Source: Helicobacter sp.
Lineage (GTDB): Bacteria; Campylobacterota; Campylobacteria; Campylobacterales; Helicobacteraceae
Direction: 5' to 3'
Assembly: GCF_017502485.1 (NCBI RefSeq)
Contig: NZ_JAFVUX010000028.1
Span: 79,454 to 143,453 of the forward strand
Length of the DNA: 64,000 nucleotides
The translations under genes were made by a program, and so were the position numbers. The notes under the pieces are model-generated. The model saw only the letters and a program-made list of their open reading frames with translations. It ran no database searches and was not told the DNA's origin. Shown here one piece after another: positions 1 through 9,627 of this stretch. How positions within the stretch are numbered: position 1 is the first letter of the stretch; each line of letters begins with the position of its first letter.

Positions 1-232
1 TCATATACCATTGCCTACTTGCTAAGATAAATACCCCACTAAAACTCCCTATCGCCACAAGTAGAAAAATGATAGGCATAACAAACCATAGCTTGATAAT
101 CACCTTTTGATAAGTCTTGTAAGTAAAAAGTGTATAGAGATTGATAAGAAAGGGAATGGGAAAAAATGCCATAAAAAAAGCGTGGAAAAACACCATATCA
201 TTAAATGCCTTTGCGACCATATCGACTTCCAT
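1..232 (-). CDS. Partial integral membrane protein (C-terminus beyond window)
   Basis: This reading frame is open from an ATG at 232 to the left window edge (77 codons seen). The start is supported by AGGAG seven bases upstream. Two hydrophobic stretches are visible, at about residues 14-36 and 47-70, separated by a short polar loop (TYKTYQK), so it is an inner-membrane protein with at least two segments. It is transcribed divergently from hemH across about 90 bases of AT-rich DNA. I do not recognise the family. The short plus-strand frames over the same bases are less convincing because this frame has both a ribosome site and regular membrane topology. Confidence 0.6.
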   Translation of the reverse strand, partial: MEVDMVAKAFNDMVFFHAFFMAFFPIPFLINLYTLFTYKTYQKVIIKLWFVMPIIFLLVAIGSFSGVFILASRQWYM

Positions 233-325
233 ACAACACTCCTGCTCCATAAATATGCTTGTATTAATTTTAGCATATTATTATTTCAATCCCTTTATTA
301 AGAATAACGACAAGGACCACTCTAG

Positions 326-1312
326 ATGACTCAAGCCACCCCACACAAACGCGCTGTTATTTTGCTCAATATGGGTGGTCCTACAAATATCGCTGGGGTA
401 GAGAGCTTTTTGCAAAGTATTTTTAGCGATCCGCTTATTTTGCGTATCAAAAGCCGCTTTATACGCAAAATGGTAGGCTCGATCATCATCGCTAAACGCC
501 TAGAATCTGTCAAGCAAAACTACCAGAAAATCGGTGGCTGCTCTCCCCTACCAGCATACACCTTTGCCCTGTGCAAACAGCTTGAAAAGCTAGATTCTAG
601 CCTTGTTGCCACCTATGTTATGCGCTATACACCGCCCCTAGCCCTTGATGTTTTGCGTTCTTTGCGTGATTCTGGGATTGATGATATTGTGCTTTTTAGT
701 ATGTATCCGCAGTTTTCTACTACTACGACTCAATCCTCTCTCCTTGATATACACACCAACCTGCGAGCTCTCTCCTATAATCCCAGAATTAGTGTCATTG
801 AGAACTTTCACGATTATGTGCCATTTTATGAGCTAATTGCTGATACCATCACCACTACACTTGGAACACGCAAGCCACAAGACTTCACGCTCATTCTCTC
901 TGCTCATTCTCTCCCCCAAAAAATAGTCGATCAAGGAGATCCCTATCCTAAGCAATGTCAAAAGGGTGTAGAAATCTTACGCGAGATATTTGCGCAAAGA
1001 GATATAGAGTTTGCTAATATCGTACTAGCTTACCAGTCAAAAGTCGGTCCTATGCGCTGGCTTGAGCCTTTCACAAGCGACACTATCGCAAATGCTAGCG
1101 GACAAAACCTAATCATCTACCCCATAGCTTTTACTATAGACAATGCTGAGACCATCTATGAGCTAGGCATTGAGTATAAAGATCTAGCAGAGCGAGTGGG
1201 TGTGAAAGAGTATCTCCTATGCCCTTGCATGAACGATAGCCTGCCCTTTGCTAAGATGATCTACGCACTGCTACAAGAAAAAGCTTTATGTTCTAGCTCC
1301 ACTCCATCATAA
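326..1312 (+). CDS. hemH: Ferrochelatase (haem synthase)
   Basis: It inserts Fe2+ into protoporphyrin IX, the last step of haem synthesis. The 328-residue length fits bacterial HemH. Visible family features are the N-terminal LLNMGGP (about 13-19), the metal-site histidine in LSAHSLPQ (H194), YQSKVGPMRWLEP (about 236-248) and the C-terminal acidic block DNAETIYELGIEY (about 272-284). It starts a same-strand run with a thioredoxin-like lipoprotein and the cytochrome c synthase CcsBA. That links haem supply to cytochrome c maturation, and the same three-gene order is known to me from H. pylori. AAGGAcc precedes the chosen ATG. Confidence 0.96.
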   Translation: MTQATPHKRAVILLNMGGPTNIAGVESFLQSIFSDPLILRIKSRFIRKMVGSIIIAKRLESVKQNYQKIGGCSPLPAYTFALCKQLEKLDSSLVATYVMRYTPPLALDVLRSLRDSGIDDIVLFSMYPQFSTTTTQSSLLDIHTNLRALSYNPRISVIENFHDYVPFYELIADTITTTLGTRKPQDFTLILSAHSLPQKIVDQGDPYPKQCQKGVEILREIFAQRDIEFANIVLAYQSKVGPMRWLEPFTSDTIANASGQNLIIYPIAFTIDNAETIYELGIEYKDLAERVGVKEYLLCPCMNDSLPFAKMIYALLQEKALCSSSTPS

Positions 1313-1321
1313 AGGACACCT

Positions 1322-1906
1322 ATGCTCCCTATACGATCACTCACATTCCACATAGTCTGCACCATCGCTTTGTGTGGCATGCTTTGTGGCTGTAAGGATA
1401 GTGAAAATACTACCCTACAAGCAAATGATCTGGACAAAAAAACTTACGCAGGCTTGGAAGATGTTTTTTTAGATACTGGTGTAATTGAAACAAAGGGCAA
1501 GTATATGCTCCTAGTCTTTGGGGCAAATGGTTGCACCTACTGCGAAAATCTAAAAAGCGACATCAAAGCCCAACTAAATCTACGCGAAAAGCTAAAAGAT
1601 TTTAGTGCCTATTATATCAACACGAGCTACAGCAAGCTCCATACATTCCGCATAGGCGAGGGTGCAATGCTACAAGAGCACTCAATCCCCACGCGCAAGC
1701 TCGCTGAAATCTACCGCATAGGACCCACGCCAACTCTTGTCTTTGCCACAAAAGATGGTAAGACGATTCTCACCTATCCAAGCTATCTCCCACCAAAACA
1801 ATTTAGCGCACTGCTAGATTTTATTGCACAAGGCTCGTGGCAGAAAGCAAATGGCGATGAGAGACAAATTGCCACAATGTTACAAGAGCACTTGCAAGCA
1901 CTCTAA
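1322..1906 (+). CDS. Thioredoxin-fold lipoprotein for cytochrome c maturation (HP0377-like)
   Basis: This 194-residue protein has a hydrophobic N-terminus ending in a lipobox (LCGC, lipidated Cys about residue 24), so it is probably anchored on the periplasmic face of a membrane. The thioredoxin-like core has the redox pair C71-T-Y-C74 and a later cis-proline loop (GPTPTLVF). It is likely to reduce or isomerise cysteines, either apocytochrome c haem-binding thiols or general periplasmic disulfides. Its place between hemH and ccsBA supports the cytochrome c role, and the H. pylori counterpart in the same position has been described as a DsbC/CcmG-type protein. It lies nine bases after hemH, with AAAGGA upstream of ATG. 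Confidence 0.85.
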   Translation: MLPIRSLTFHIVCTIALCGMLCGCKDSENTTLQANDLDKKTYAGLEDVFLDTGVIETKGKYMLLVFGANGCTYCENLKSDIKAQLNLREKLKDFSAYYINTSYSKLHTFRIGEGAMLQEHSIPTRKLAEIYRIGPTPTLVFATKDGKTILTYPSYLPPKQFSALLDFIAQGSWQKANGDERQIATMLQEHLQAL

Positions 1907-1930
1907 CACTTTTGCTATTAAAGGAATGCA

Positions 1931-4900
1931 ATGAAAGATTCTATCCACTCTAGTCCCACTGCGATCCCCAAACTCCTTGCGACAATGACTAAGGCTTTTT
2001 ACTCCTTTACAGTTATTTTGCCTATGATATTTTTCTACGCAGTTTCGTGCGCAATTGCCACATTTATAGAGAATGATTATGGATCGAGCGCGGCGTATGC
2101 GATCGTTTATGGCTCATGGTGGTTTATGCTACTGCATATTTATCTTGCCATTGCCTTAGTGGTTAGCTTTATCCACTCTTGCGCCTACAAACGCAAGAAA
2201 TACGCATCTATGCTTTTACATAGCTCATTTGTCGTCATTATTATTGGGGCTGGGATTACAAGATATTTTGGCACAGAGGGAATGATGTGGATACAAGAGG
2301 GCAAAAGTACAAATTTCTACTACTCTAATGATAACTACATCAATATCGCTGCGCTTGATGATACCTGGCAGAAAGACTACGCCTACATTCCAGCAAATAT
2401 TAGCGTGTTTAAAGGTTTATTTTCTTCCTCTAGCATTAATGCTAAGGCAATGATTTTTGACAAGCCTGTAGAGATTATCTCTAAAGAAATAGCCTTACTT
2501 CCTAATACCAATGTAAAAAATGCCCCAATGCTCTTGCAGCTACTTGTCTCTTACAACGGCGAGACAAAGTCTATCACACTTACCGGAGGCAATGGATTCT
2601 CCAACGAGCAAACAGCAGCGCGCGAAGAAATCGGTGGTATGAAAATGAGCTTCCACTGGGGATCTAGACGCGTGGAGTTGCCATTTGCCCTGCGACTGCT
2701 AGAATTTGAGAAAAAGACTTATGCCGGTACGGACAATCCATCTTCTTATGCTTCAGAAGTAGAAGTGCTAGATGCACAGGGTGCTATCATTAAACCTTTT
2801 AGGATTTTTATGAATAATGTCCTAGATTTTGGTGGCTATCGATTCTATCAAAGTGATTACTACTTCAATGAAGAGGAAAGCAACTACACAAGCGTGCTTT
2901 CTGTCAATCACGATCCGGGTAAAATGCCCACCTATATAGGCTACACGATGCTAATTATCGGGGCATTATGGCTACTATTTGACAAAAATGGTCGTTTTAT
3001 GCAACTAGCGCGCTTTGTATCTAGCCAGAATCTCGCGCAAAAAAGCGTACTTTCTCTTATGCTTGCTCTAGGAGTATTTTGCAGCCCAAATCTCCACGCC
3101 CAAGATCCAAATATAAAAACTCACGGCAACAATGGAGCCCCACTTGTAGAGACGAGTTTGCCCCATCCAAATATACAAGATTCTAGCAAGACAAAAGAGC
3201 AAGATACCGAGTTGCCTGATAATCTCGCGCAATTTCTTGCTGAGAGATCCCTGCTTAAAGAGCAAACACAAGCCTTTATGCGTGCGTGGGAAGATTTACG
3301 CAAGCTCCCAGATACCATTGATCCAGCACATAGACAAGAGCGGCTGGTACTTTTGCGTGATAATGCTAGAGAGTTTGCCTCCCGCCTTAGCAGAATTCAA
3401 ATCCAAGACTATGCCGGTAGGATCCAACCTCTTGACACGATGGCTATGCACATTATGCACAAAATTTCTAGAAAAAACGGCTTTGAAGGACTTAGCAATA
3501 TTCAAACGATAATGGGTGCTATGATATTCCCAAATGACTTTGCAAGCGCGAAACTTATCCGTACCAAAACTCCAAAACTACGCACAATCTTAGAAGCACC
3601 AAAAAATGAAGCCTATGTGTCGTTTATGGATATATATGATAAGCAAACAGGAGAATCTAAACTGCATAATTACTTCGCCGATGCTCAACACAAAGGAGAG
3701 AGTCAATGGAATGAATTTGACAAAGATGTGCGCAAAGTAACAGAGAGTTATGAAATTTTAAAAAGTGTGCAAAATCTCATATTCTTGCGAATTTTCCCAG
3801 ACCCTAAAACAAAGCGGTGGTTTTCTGTAACAGAGTTGACTTATCTCTATCTACAAGGGCAAATTCCAAAGCAGCAGTATGAAGAAATGATGCACGCAAT
3901 GGATTCTATGATGAATGCGCTTTTTATGGGTATGATTCTTGGCGTTACCACAAACTCGTGGGAGCTTGGAATCTCCGCATTAAAAAGCCTAGAATCTTAC
4001 CAAGAGCAAAATGGTGGGCAAGATTATGTCAATCCTAGTCGCATAGAGTGGGAAATCACACTAAACCACTACAACATCTTTGAGATGCTCGCACTGCCTT
4101 ATGTACTCTTGGGACTAATGGGACTTATCATTGTGCTTGTTTATATCTATAAAGACTGCGCTGTGCCTAAGAGAATCTATCAGGCATTTTTCGCGCTCAT
4201 TACACTATGTGTTGTTGCGCACACGCTTGGACTTATCGTGCGCTGGTATGTCTCTGGACACTCTCCATGGAGCAATGCGTATGAATCTATGATTTATATC
4301 GCGTGGGCTTCTGGGATCGCTGGAGTGGTGTTTTTCCCACGTTTTATGCTAGCCCTTTGTGCGACAAGCTTTTTCTCTGGGGCGTGCTTGCTTGTCGCCC
4401 ATCTAGGCTATATGGATCCGCAGATCCAAGATTTAGTCCCTGTTTTACAATCTTATTGGCTTAATATCCATGTCTCTGTCATTACAGCAAGTTATGGATT
4501 CTTGGGACTTTGCTTTGTGCTTGGAGTTTTTACGCTTGTGCTTTTTGTCTTGCGCAAGGCACACAAGCCAAATATCGATAAAGCCATTATTTCCATTAAT
4601 GCAATTAATGAAATGACAATGATGCTTGGGATTTTTATGCTAACAATTGGGAACTTTCTAGGCGCGATTTGGGCAAATGAGTCTTGGGGACGATACTGGG
4701 GCTGGGACCCTAAAGAGACTTGGGCACTTATCACTATTGGGATCTATGCAATTGTCTTGCACTTGCGATTTATGAGATTTGCTAATATGTCATTTTTGTT
4801 TGCTGCAAGCAGTGTGGTGGCATTTTATAGCGTGCTAATGACATATTTTGGCGTGAATTATTATCTAGCGGGTAAGCACTCTTATGCTGGTGGCGATCCT

Positions 4901-5011
4901 ATCCCTGTGCCGTGGGAGATGTATGGGTTTATCGCCATTACACTAGCACTGATTGTCATCGCTAGTTTTAAAAGAACCCTGCCCACACCAGATATTACTA
5001 AACAGGAGTAG
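1931..5011 (+). CDS. ccsBA: Fused cytochrome c synthase CcsBA (ResB-CcsA)
   Basis: At 1026 residues this is the single-chain system II haem lyase found in Helicobacter and relatives. It exports haem and attaches it covalently to CxxCH motifs of apocytochromes in the periplasm. The N-terminal third is ResB-like, with membrane segments at about 20-45, 65-85 and 97-115 and a large periplasmic domain. A central spacer of about 300 residues follows. The C-terminal part (from about 715) is CcsA-like, with multiple helices and the haem-handling WWD motif WGRYWGWDPKETW near residues 917-929. It is translated just ahead of the AsmA-like gene, whose ATG lies one base past this stop codon. Confidence 0.95.
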   Translation: MKDSIHSSPTAIPKLLATMTKAFYSFTVILPMIFFYAVSCAIATFIENDYGSSAAYAIVYGSWWFMLLHIYLAIALVVSFIHSCAYKRKKYASMLLHSSFVVIIIGAGITRYFGTEGMMWIQEGKSTNFYYSNDNYINIAALDDTWQKDYAYIPANISVFKGLFSSSSINAKAMIFDKPVEIISKEIALLPNTNVKNAPMLLQLLVSYNGETKSITLTGGNGFSNEQTAAREEIGGMKMSFHWGSRRVELPFALRLLEFEKKTYAGTDNPSSYASEVEVLDAQGAIIKPFRIFMNNVLDFGGYRFYQSDYYFNEEESNYTSVLSVNHDPGKMPTYIGYTMLIIGALWLLFDKNGRFMQLARFVSSQNLAQKSVLSLMLALGVFCSPNLHAQDPNIKTHGNNGAPLVETSLPHPNIQDSSKTKEQDTELPDNLAQFLAERSLLKEQTQAFMRAWEDLRKLPDTIDPAHRQERLVLLRDNAREFASRLSRIQIQDYAGRIQPLDTMAMHIMHKISRKNGFEGLSNIQTIMGAMIFPNDFASAKLIRTKTPKLRTILEAPKNEAYVSFMDIYDKQTGESKLHNYFADAQHKGESQWNEFDKDVRKVTESYEILKSVQNLIFLRIFPDPKTKRWFSVTELTYLYLQGQIPKQQYEEMMHAMDSMMNALFMGMILGVTTNSWELGISALKSLESYQEQNGGQDYVNPSRIEWEITLNHYNIFEMLALPYVLLGLMGLIIVLVYIYKDCAVPKRIYQAFFALITLCVVAHTLGLIVRWYVSGHSPWSNAYESMIYIAWASGIAGVVFFPRFMLALCATSFFSGACLLVAHLGYMDPQIQDLVPVLQSYWLNIHVSVITASYGFLGLCFVLGVFTLVLFVLRKAHKPNIDKAIISINAINEMTMMLGIFMLTIGNFLGAIWANESWGRYWGWDPKETWALITIGIYAIVLHLRFMRFANMSFLFAASSVVAFYSVLMTYFGVNYYLAGKHSYAGGDPIPVPWEMYGFIAITLALIVIASFKRTLPTPDITKQE

Positions 5012-5012
5012 T

Positions 5013-6522
5013 ATGTATCGCGCGCTTACTTGGGTGGGAGTGTTTGCTTTATGTAGCACTCTAACTCTTGGAGGACTGCTTTTTACCAAAATTGGCAACA
5101 CGATCTTACTCCCCTTTGCCCAAAGCACACTCAACCACTTCCTACCATTTCAAGTGCAGCTACAAAATCTTACCATTGCATTAGGCTCTGTGCGCACAGA
5201 TTTTACAATCAACAAAACGATTGCCATTGCACTAGAAGGCGAGTATTCCATAAGTGGTAGCATTAATATGACCGCTAGAGTCCATACACTAGATTCTAAT
5301 GGTAATTTTGATAGCTCTCCATCACTTGGCTATCTCTCGCTTCAAGGTAGCGCAATAAACTACACCATACAATCTCTCCCAATACCCAAAGATCTCAAAG
5401 CACAATCAAACACATTTAAGCTATTTGCTCGTATGAAGCTATTGTGCATACAGGATTATGCCATCGAGCTGCGTGCTGTACCTGTGAAGCAATTGGAGCA
5501 GTTTTTTGGCATAGATATTGGCACACAAGGCGCGATCTCCATCTTTGCTCAAGCAGAATCTAGTACTCTACAACTACGCGCTCAAAGCGATGAGTTTTAT
5601 TTTGGTGGGTTTGCTATGCGTATTAACAATCTCTATTACAAGCGCGATAAGTCACGCCAAGAGCTAGCTGGTACACTCACCCTAAGTCAAGAGACCTTCT
5701 CCCTGCTTGGCGCCAGTGATAATGAGACACTACAAACAGCAATTTACTCTTCGCTCCAAACACCTATTGCTTCTGTGCAAACGCGGATTATTGACAAAAC
5801 TCTAGCGTATAATTTGCACATCACTAATCTCACCGCACTTGGCAGTGCATTTGGCATTGATATAAATGGCAAGCTAGAACTACAAGGCAAAATTAGCGTA
5901 GATAATGAAATCGCCTTTAGTGCCACTAGCTCATCTTTTGGCGGAGTAAGCGCACTTACTTTGAAAAAAAAATACCCTAACATTCAATGGCGAAAATCTC
6001 TCACTTATGCGTATCTTACAGCTAGCAAAAGCTCCTGCAATTTTAGACTCTACACTTATGGTAACAAGTGTCTATAATCTCGCTTTCCACAAAGGCACAA
6101 TCACTATCAAAGGGCAAAACTTTGTCATCTTGCTTGATGATCTTGAAACTTATGGTTTAGAAGCATTTGATACGCGAAATAATGCACAAGATGCTTGGGG
6201 GGTTGGGTTTGAAAATGCTAGAGCGGATTCTACTATCTCGCTAGATGGGCAGCTAGAACACGCACAAATCGACGCACAAGTCACTATAAAAACACCTAAT
6301 CAAAGCCTGCACACAAGTAAATGCATGATCAACCTAGCTACACAATCGCTTGATATAGAGCTTTTGGAGTCTTCAATCAAGCTACAAGGGAAACTTAGTC
6401 AAATACAAGCACCATTAATAAACACAGGGCAGACAACACAAGAAGATCTGCAAGCGATCTATGAGAATCAAGAAACGATGCAAGAAGAAGTTGAGCAAAA
6501 ACAAGAAAATCTAGGAATTTAG
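5013..6522 (+). pseudogene. AsmA/TamB-like envelope protein, frameshifted in an A9 tract
   Basis: The start ATG has AGGAG four bases upstream and lies directly after the ccsBA stop. The protein begins with one membrane helix (about 5-27) and continues as a beta-rich periplasmic chain typical of AsmA/TamB-like proteins; the family call is tentative. The frame shifts at a run of nine A bases (5964-5972). With eight A the reading continues through SALTLKKNTLTFNGENLS into the second open frame and gives one protein of 502 residues. The match of style on both sides and the exact repair by one base argue for a single gene. It may be a phase-variable tract, a recent mutation or a read error. Confidence 0.7.
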
Positions 6523-6523
6523 A

Positions 6524-6538
6524 AAGTGGCGGACAGAG
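6524..6538. repeat. Putative attachment repeat (copy of tRNA-Ser 3' end), left
   Basis: AAGTGGCGGACAGAG here is identical to the 15 bases at 8309-8323 that cover the 3' end of the tRNA-Ser gene, including CCA. A partial tRNA 3' end standing alone next to decayed mobilisation genes is the usual footprint of site-specific integration at a tRNA. Confidence 0.75.
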
Positions 6539-6561
6539 CGTAGCGGACTAAAGCTATAAAA

Positions 6562-6765
6562 TTGATAGCGATATTATTTTTTACCTTTCCCTTATGCTTG
6601 CCTATAATAACTGGGGTTGGTGGCATTTCAACGCTGGCAATCATTAAAGCACATCGGCTAACTGATTATCGCCTACGCTTCGCACTAAAAACACGAATGA
6701 AACGCCAAAAGCAAGTAGCAAGCACGATCTCAAAAACACACCAACTTCTTTATTTGGAGTATTAA
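6562..6765 (+). other. Short open frame of unknown meaning inside the element
   Basis: Sixty-seven codons from a TTG, with a hydrophobic first third followed by a basic stretch. I see no ribosome site, no recognised family and no supporting neighbour. It probably is not a gene, and is listed only because nothing else occupies the left end of the element. Confidence 0.12.
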
Positions 6766-6924
6766 CTGCCTTTTGCGCTAACATAAAGGCTTTGAAAACC
6801 CACGCAGGGCCAAGTCCTACTAAGACAATTTTGAAAATTTGACTTTATCTCTCAAGGTTTTTGCTTTTGAACTTGACTTGAGCTTGACTAGTAGGCTCTC
6901 TTTGTGGCTCTTGCTTTGATTACA

Positions 6925-8087
6925 TCGCCATACAGATATTATCCCTTATCTCTTGCATATGTATATAGCCTTGCAATATTGGCTTTGCATCTGTTTTATA
7001 GCTTTTATTGTCTTTTTCCACTTCATAGTTAGCCTTTAAATCGCTAACTCTTGGGAATGCGTAATCTAAATCACTTATTTTTGCTTCTAGGGCATTATTG
7101 TGAGATTTTAGAGCTTCATATTCTGCTTTGATAGCTTTTTTAAATCCACAATCTCTCCCTTGTGTTTCTCTTGTAGTGTTTTAATATCGGTACGCACCTT
7201 TATAACTTGCTTCGCGACTTTCTAATAAATCTTGTGCGGTATTGAACTTATGTCTTAAGCTATCAAATGCTTCATCTTGTTGTGCTATTTTCTCGTGTAG
7301 CTCTACGATTTCTTGGGACTTTGTCTTAAAGTTTGGTAGCCGCCATTTAGTAAAGAGGGCAGAATCCACTTGTGGTATATACCATTGCTTTTTATCTATA
7401 TCCCACTTAGTTCCTAGCTTATTAGCTTCGTCTTTTTTAGTATATGGGACATTGAGATAGATTATCTCGCTTCTATCACTTGTGAGCTTGGGGGCGTTTT
7501 CTTTTTTATTCTCTTATTCTTGTTTGATATTTTGTTCTATCTCCAATCCCTCAAGCTCTTTGGCTTGTGCTTTATGGCGATATTGGCAATGATTTAAATG
7601 ATAAGCCCCTATAAGATGCTTATCGATGCCACGTCCATACCCAATATTTGCAAGACTTCAGTTTTAAAATCACTTAATACTTTTTGATTGACTTGTGCCA
7701 CCTATTCTTTCTAGTATTTTTTCTAGCGCGATAAACTCAAAATGCGTGTGGTGATTGATTACTAGAGATGCGGGATCGCCTTTGGCATTTTTAGGACAAC
7801 ATCCTTCATCTCTGTGGATAGCAATTTGGTGGCATTGGAATCCATATTTAGACTTAAAATGCCTTGTTGCCGATTCTAAAACTTGCATTGTAACTTGATA
7901 AGAGCCTACGGAATGACCATAATCTTTGGCTTTAAATTTTGGAACTCTTTTGCTTTTGTTGGATTCATAGACTTCTGCGGCTTTTTGTATCATTTGCTCC
8001 TTAAGCCCTAGGCTTCACAGCCATTCTATTGACTTCAAAGTCTCTATCTTTGATATATTCTGCTCTCAATGAGTGGCAATTGTACAT
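6925..8087 (-). pseudogene. MobV/Pre-like relaxase remnant with DUF5710-like module
   Basis: Pieces in different frames line up as one former gene. It starts at an ATG (8087) with MYNCHSLRAEYIKDRDFEVN. Next, after a frameshift near 8000, comes a segment with the relaxase-like metal motif IHRDEG, then INHHTHFEF (about 7670-7993). Then comes LNVPYTKKDEANKLGTKWD...QWYIP, which resembles the DUF5710 module of plasmid and mobilisation proteins (about 7320-7460). The end is a coiled-coil region (to about 6925). At least three frame breaks or stops separate the pieces. In an intact form it would nick DNA for conjugal mobilisation. The family call rests on motifs read by eye. Confidence 0.6.
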
Positions 8088-8308
8088 TAAATTGTTTTTA
8101 TGCTTTTAAGTTAATACAAGAGAATAGTTGAGAGCGTGCGCGTAATACAATATGTGCGAAAAATTTACCTTTCCCTCATACTCTCCCATAAAAACTAAAG
8201 TTTTTTACAAATGTTTCGATGCAACAAGCAAAAAAGTAAAAGGTCAAATTTCGATCAATAGGGTATTTGCTGACATTTTTGCAAAAAAGTGAGAATGCAA
8301 TAAATACG

Positions 8309-8323
8309 AAGTGGCGGACAGAG
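8309..8323. repeat. Putative attachment repeat, right (within tRNA-Ser 3' end)
   Basis: This is the second copy of the 15-base repeat. It lies over the acceptor-stem 3' strand and CCA of the intact tRNA-Ser gene, so this copy preserves the functional tRNA and the copy at 6524 would be the displaced end. Confidence 0.75.
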
Positions 8324-8402
8324 AGGGATTTGAACCCTCGAGACCCGGTTAAGATCTGCACCCTTAGCAGGGGTGTGGTTTCAGCCACTCACCCATCTGT
8401 CC
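8312..8402 (-). tRNA. tRNA-Ser (anticodon GCU)
   Basis: The minus strand folds as a class II tRNA with a long variable arm. The acceptor stem GGACAGA pairs with TCTGTCC, followed by the discriminator G and an encoded CCA. The anticodon stem CACCC/GGGTG encloses the loop CTGCTAA, giving anticodon GCT, which reads AGC/AGU serine codons. The T arm holds GGTTCGAATCC. Its 3' end was evidently used as an integration site by the element on its downstream side. Confidence 0.95.
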
Positions 8403-8451
8403 CTAAGTGAAATAAGGGACAAATTGTAGAACAAAACTAATAAAACAAACC

Positions 8452-9609
8452 TTAACGGCTTGTAACTCGCCTTTGCTCATCAATAAGCATGGCAAACTGC
8501 TCAAAAATATTGCGAGACTCTCTAGGTCCGGGGCTTGCCTCTGGGTGATGCTGCACAGAAAAAATCGGTGCATTTTTATACGCGACTCCTTCAATGGTAT
8601 CATCAAAGAGATTTCTATGTGTTACAACAGCAATTTGCTCAATGGATTCTGGGACACAATAATTGTGGTTTTGCGATGTAATCTCCACAGAATCATTCGT
8701 AAGATTTTTTACAGGGTGATTGCCGCCGTGGTGCCCAAACTTTAGTTTGTAAGTTTCATACCCATGTGCAAGTGCTAGAAGCTGATGCCCTAAGCAAATC
8801 CCAAACATAGGGATTTTTGCTTCTATGAGCTGCTTGATCTCGCTCACTTCTTTAGAGAGCATCTTAGGATCGCCCGGACCATTTGACAAAAATACTCCAT
8901 CAATCTCCCCTTGCGCAAATGCCTCTACAATCTCCTTAGCACAAAAATTATGTGGATAAACCACCACTTCAAGACCTACACTCACAAGCTCATTTAAAAT
9001 ATTTCGCTTGGTACCAAAATCAATAACGGCCACTTTGTGGCGCGTAGTAGGTGCACTATAAGAAAGACTGGAAAAATCAAATACGCCATCTTTATGTGTA
9101 AAGCGCGTAGTTGTAGAGATATTTTTAATATAGTTTTGTTGCTCAATCGATGGAGATTCTCGCAAAATTCTAGCCAACTCATTTCTATCACTAATTTCAT
9201 TAGAGACAACAATCATCATCGAGCCTTGCGTGCGGATCATTTTCACAAGAGCGCGTGTATCCACACCACAAACCCCAAGAGCATTACGCTTATCAAGAAA
9301 GTCTTTTAGGCTCTCTTGTGCGCGAAAATTTGAGGCAATATTATTGTAGTGGCGCACTATAACGCCTGAAGCAAACACTGCTCTACTTTCACAATCTTGG
9401 TCATTTACACCAACTATACCAATCTCTGGCATAGTAAAAACGATAAACTGCCCCGCATAGCTAGGATCCGTGATGATCTCTTGATAGCCACTTAGTGAAG
9501 TATTGAACACGATTTCCCCCACCATTGTCCCACTTCCAGAAAATGTCTGCGCACCAAAATACAAGCCATTAGCACAATACACCCAAGCCGGTCTTATGCC
9601 ATCTGCCAT
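8452..9609 (-). CDS. carA: Carbamoyl-phosphate synthase small (glutaminase) subunit
   Basis: It hydrolyses glutamine and channels ammonia to CarB for carbamoyl phosphate, which feeds pyrimidine and arginine synthesis. The 385 residues match the family. The N-terminal half is the CPSase small-chain domain. The C-terminal class I glutaminase domain shows the nucleophile C272 in FGICLGHQLL and the catalytic His/Glu in SVQHHPEASPGP (H355, E357). It lies 18 bases after a DUF507 gene on the same strand, and AAGGAGAT precedes the ATG. The tRNA-Ser lies just downstream. The large subunit is not in the window. Confidence 0.97.
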   Translation of the reverse strand: MADGIRPAWVYCANGLYFGAQTFSGSGTMVGEIVFNTSLSGYQEIITDPSYAGQFIVFTMPEIGIVGVNDQDCESRAVFASGVIVRHYNNIASNFRAQESLKDFLDKRNALGVCGVDTRALVKMIRTQGSMMIVVSNEISDRNELARILRESPSIEQQNYIKNISTTTRFTHKDGVFDFSSLSYSAPTTRHKVAVIDFGTKRNILNELVSVGLEVVVYPHNFCAKEIVEAFAQGEIDGVFLSNGPGDPKMLSKEVSEIKQLIEAKIPMFGICLGHQLLALAHGYETYKLKFGHHGGNHPVKNLTNDSVEITSQNHNYCVPESIEQIAVVTHRNLFDDTIEGVAYKNAPIFSVQHHPEASPGPRESRNIFEQFAMLIDEQRRVTSR

Positions 9610-9627
9610 ATCATCTCCTTAGCTAGG

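Larger units (their letters stand above)
6524..8323. mobile_element. Decayed integrative/mobilisable element at tRNA-Ser
   Basis: About 1.8 kb lies between two copies of the tRNA-Ser 3' end. It holds a broken relaxase-like gene on the minus strand and no intact gene that I can support. No integrase gene is visible, so the element has either lost it or was mobilised in trans. A second short direct repeat, TTTACCTTTCCCT, occurs inside each end (6580-6592 and 8164-8176), which might be an older boundary or chance. The insertion lies downstream of the tRNA, as expected when integration rebuilds an intact tRNA. Confidence 0.65.

Noticed and set aside
6580..8176. TTTACCTTTCCCT direct repeat inside both ends of the tRNA-Ser element
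   Set aside because: Only 13 bases, not at the element boundary, and AT-rich enough to be chance. The tRNA-derived 15-mer explains the ends better.
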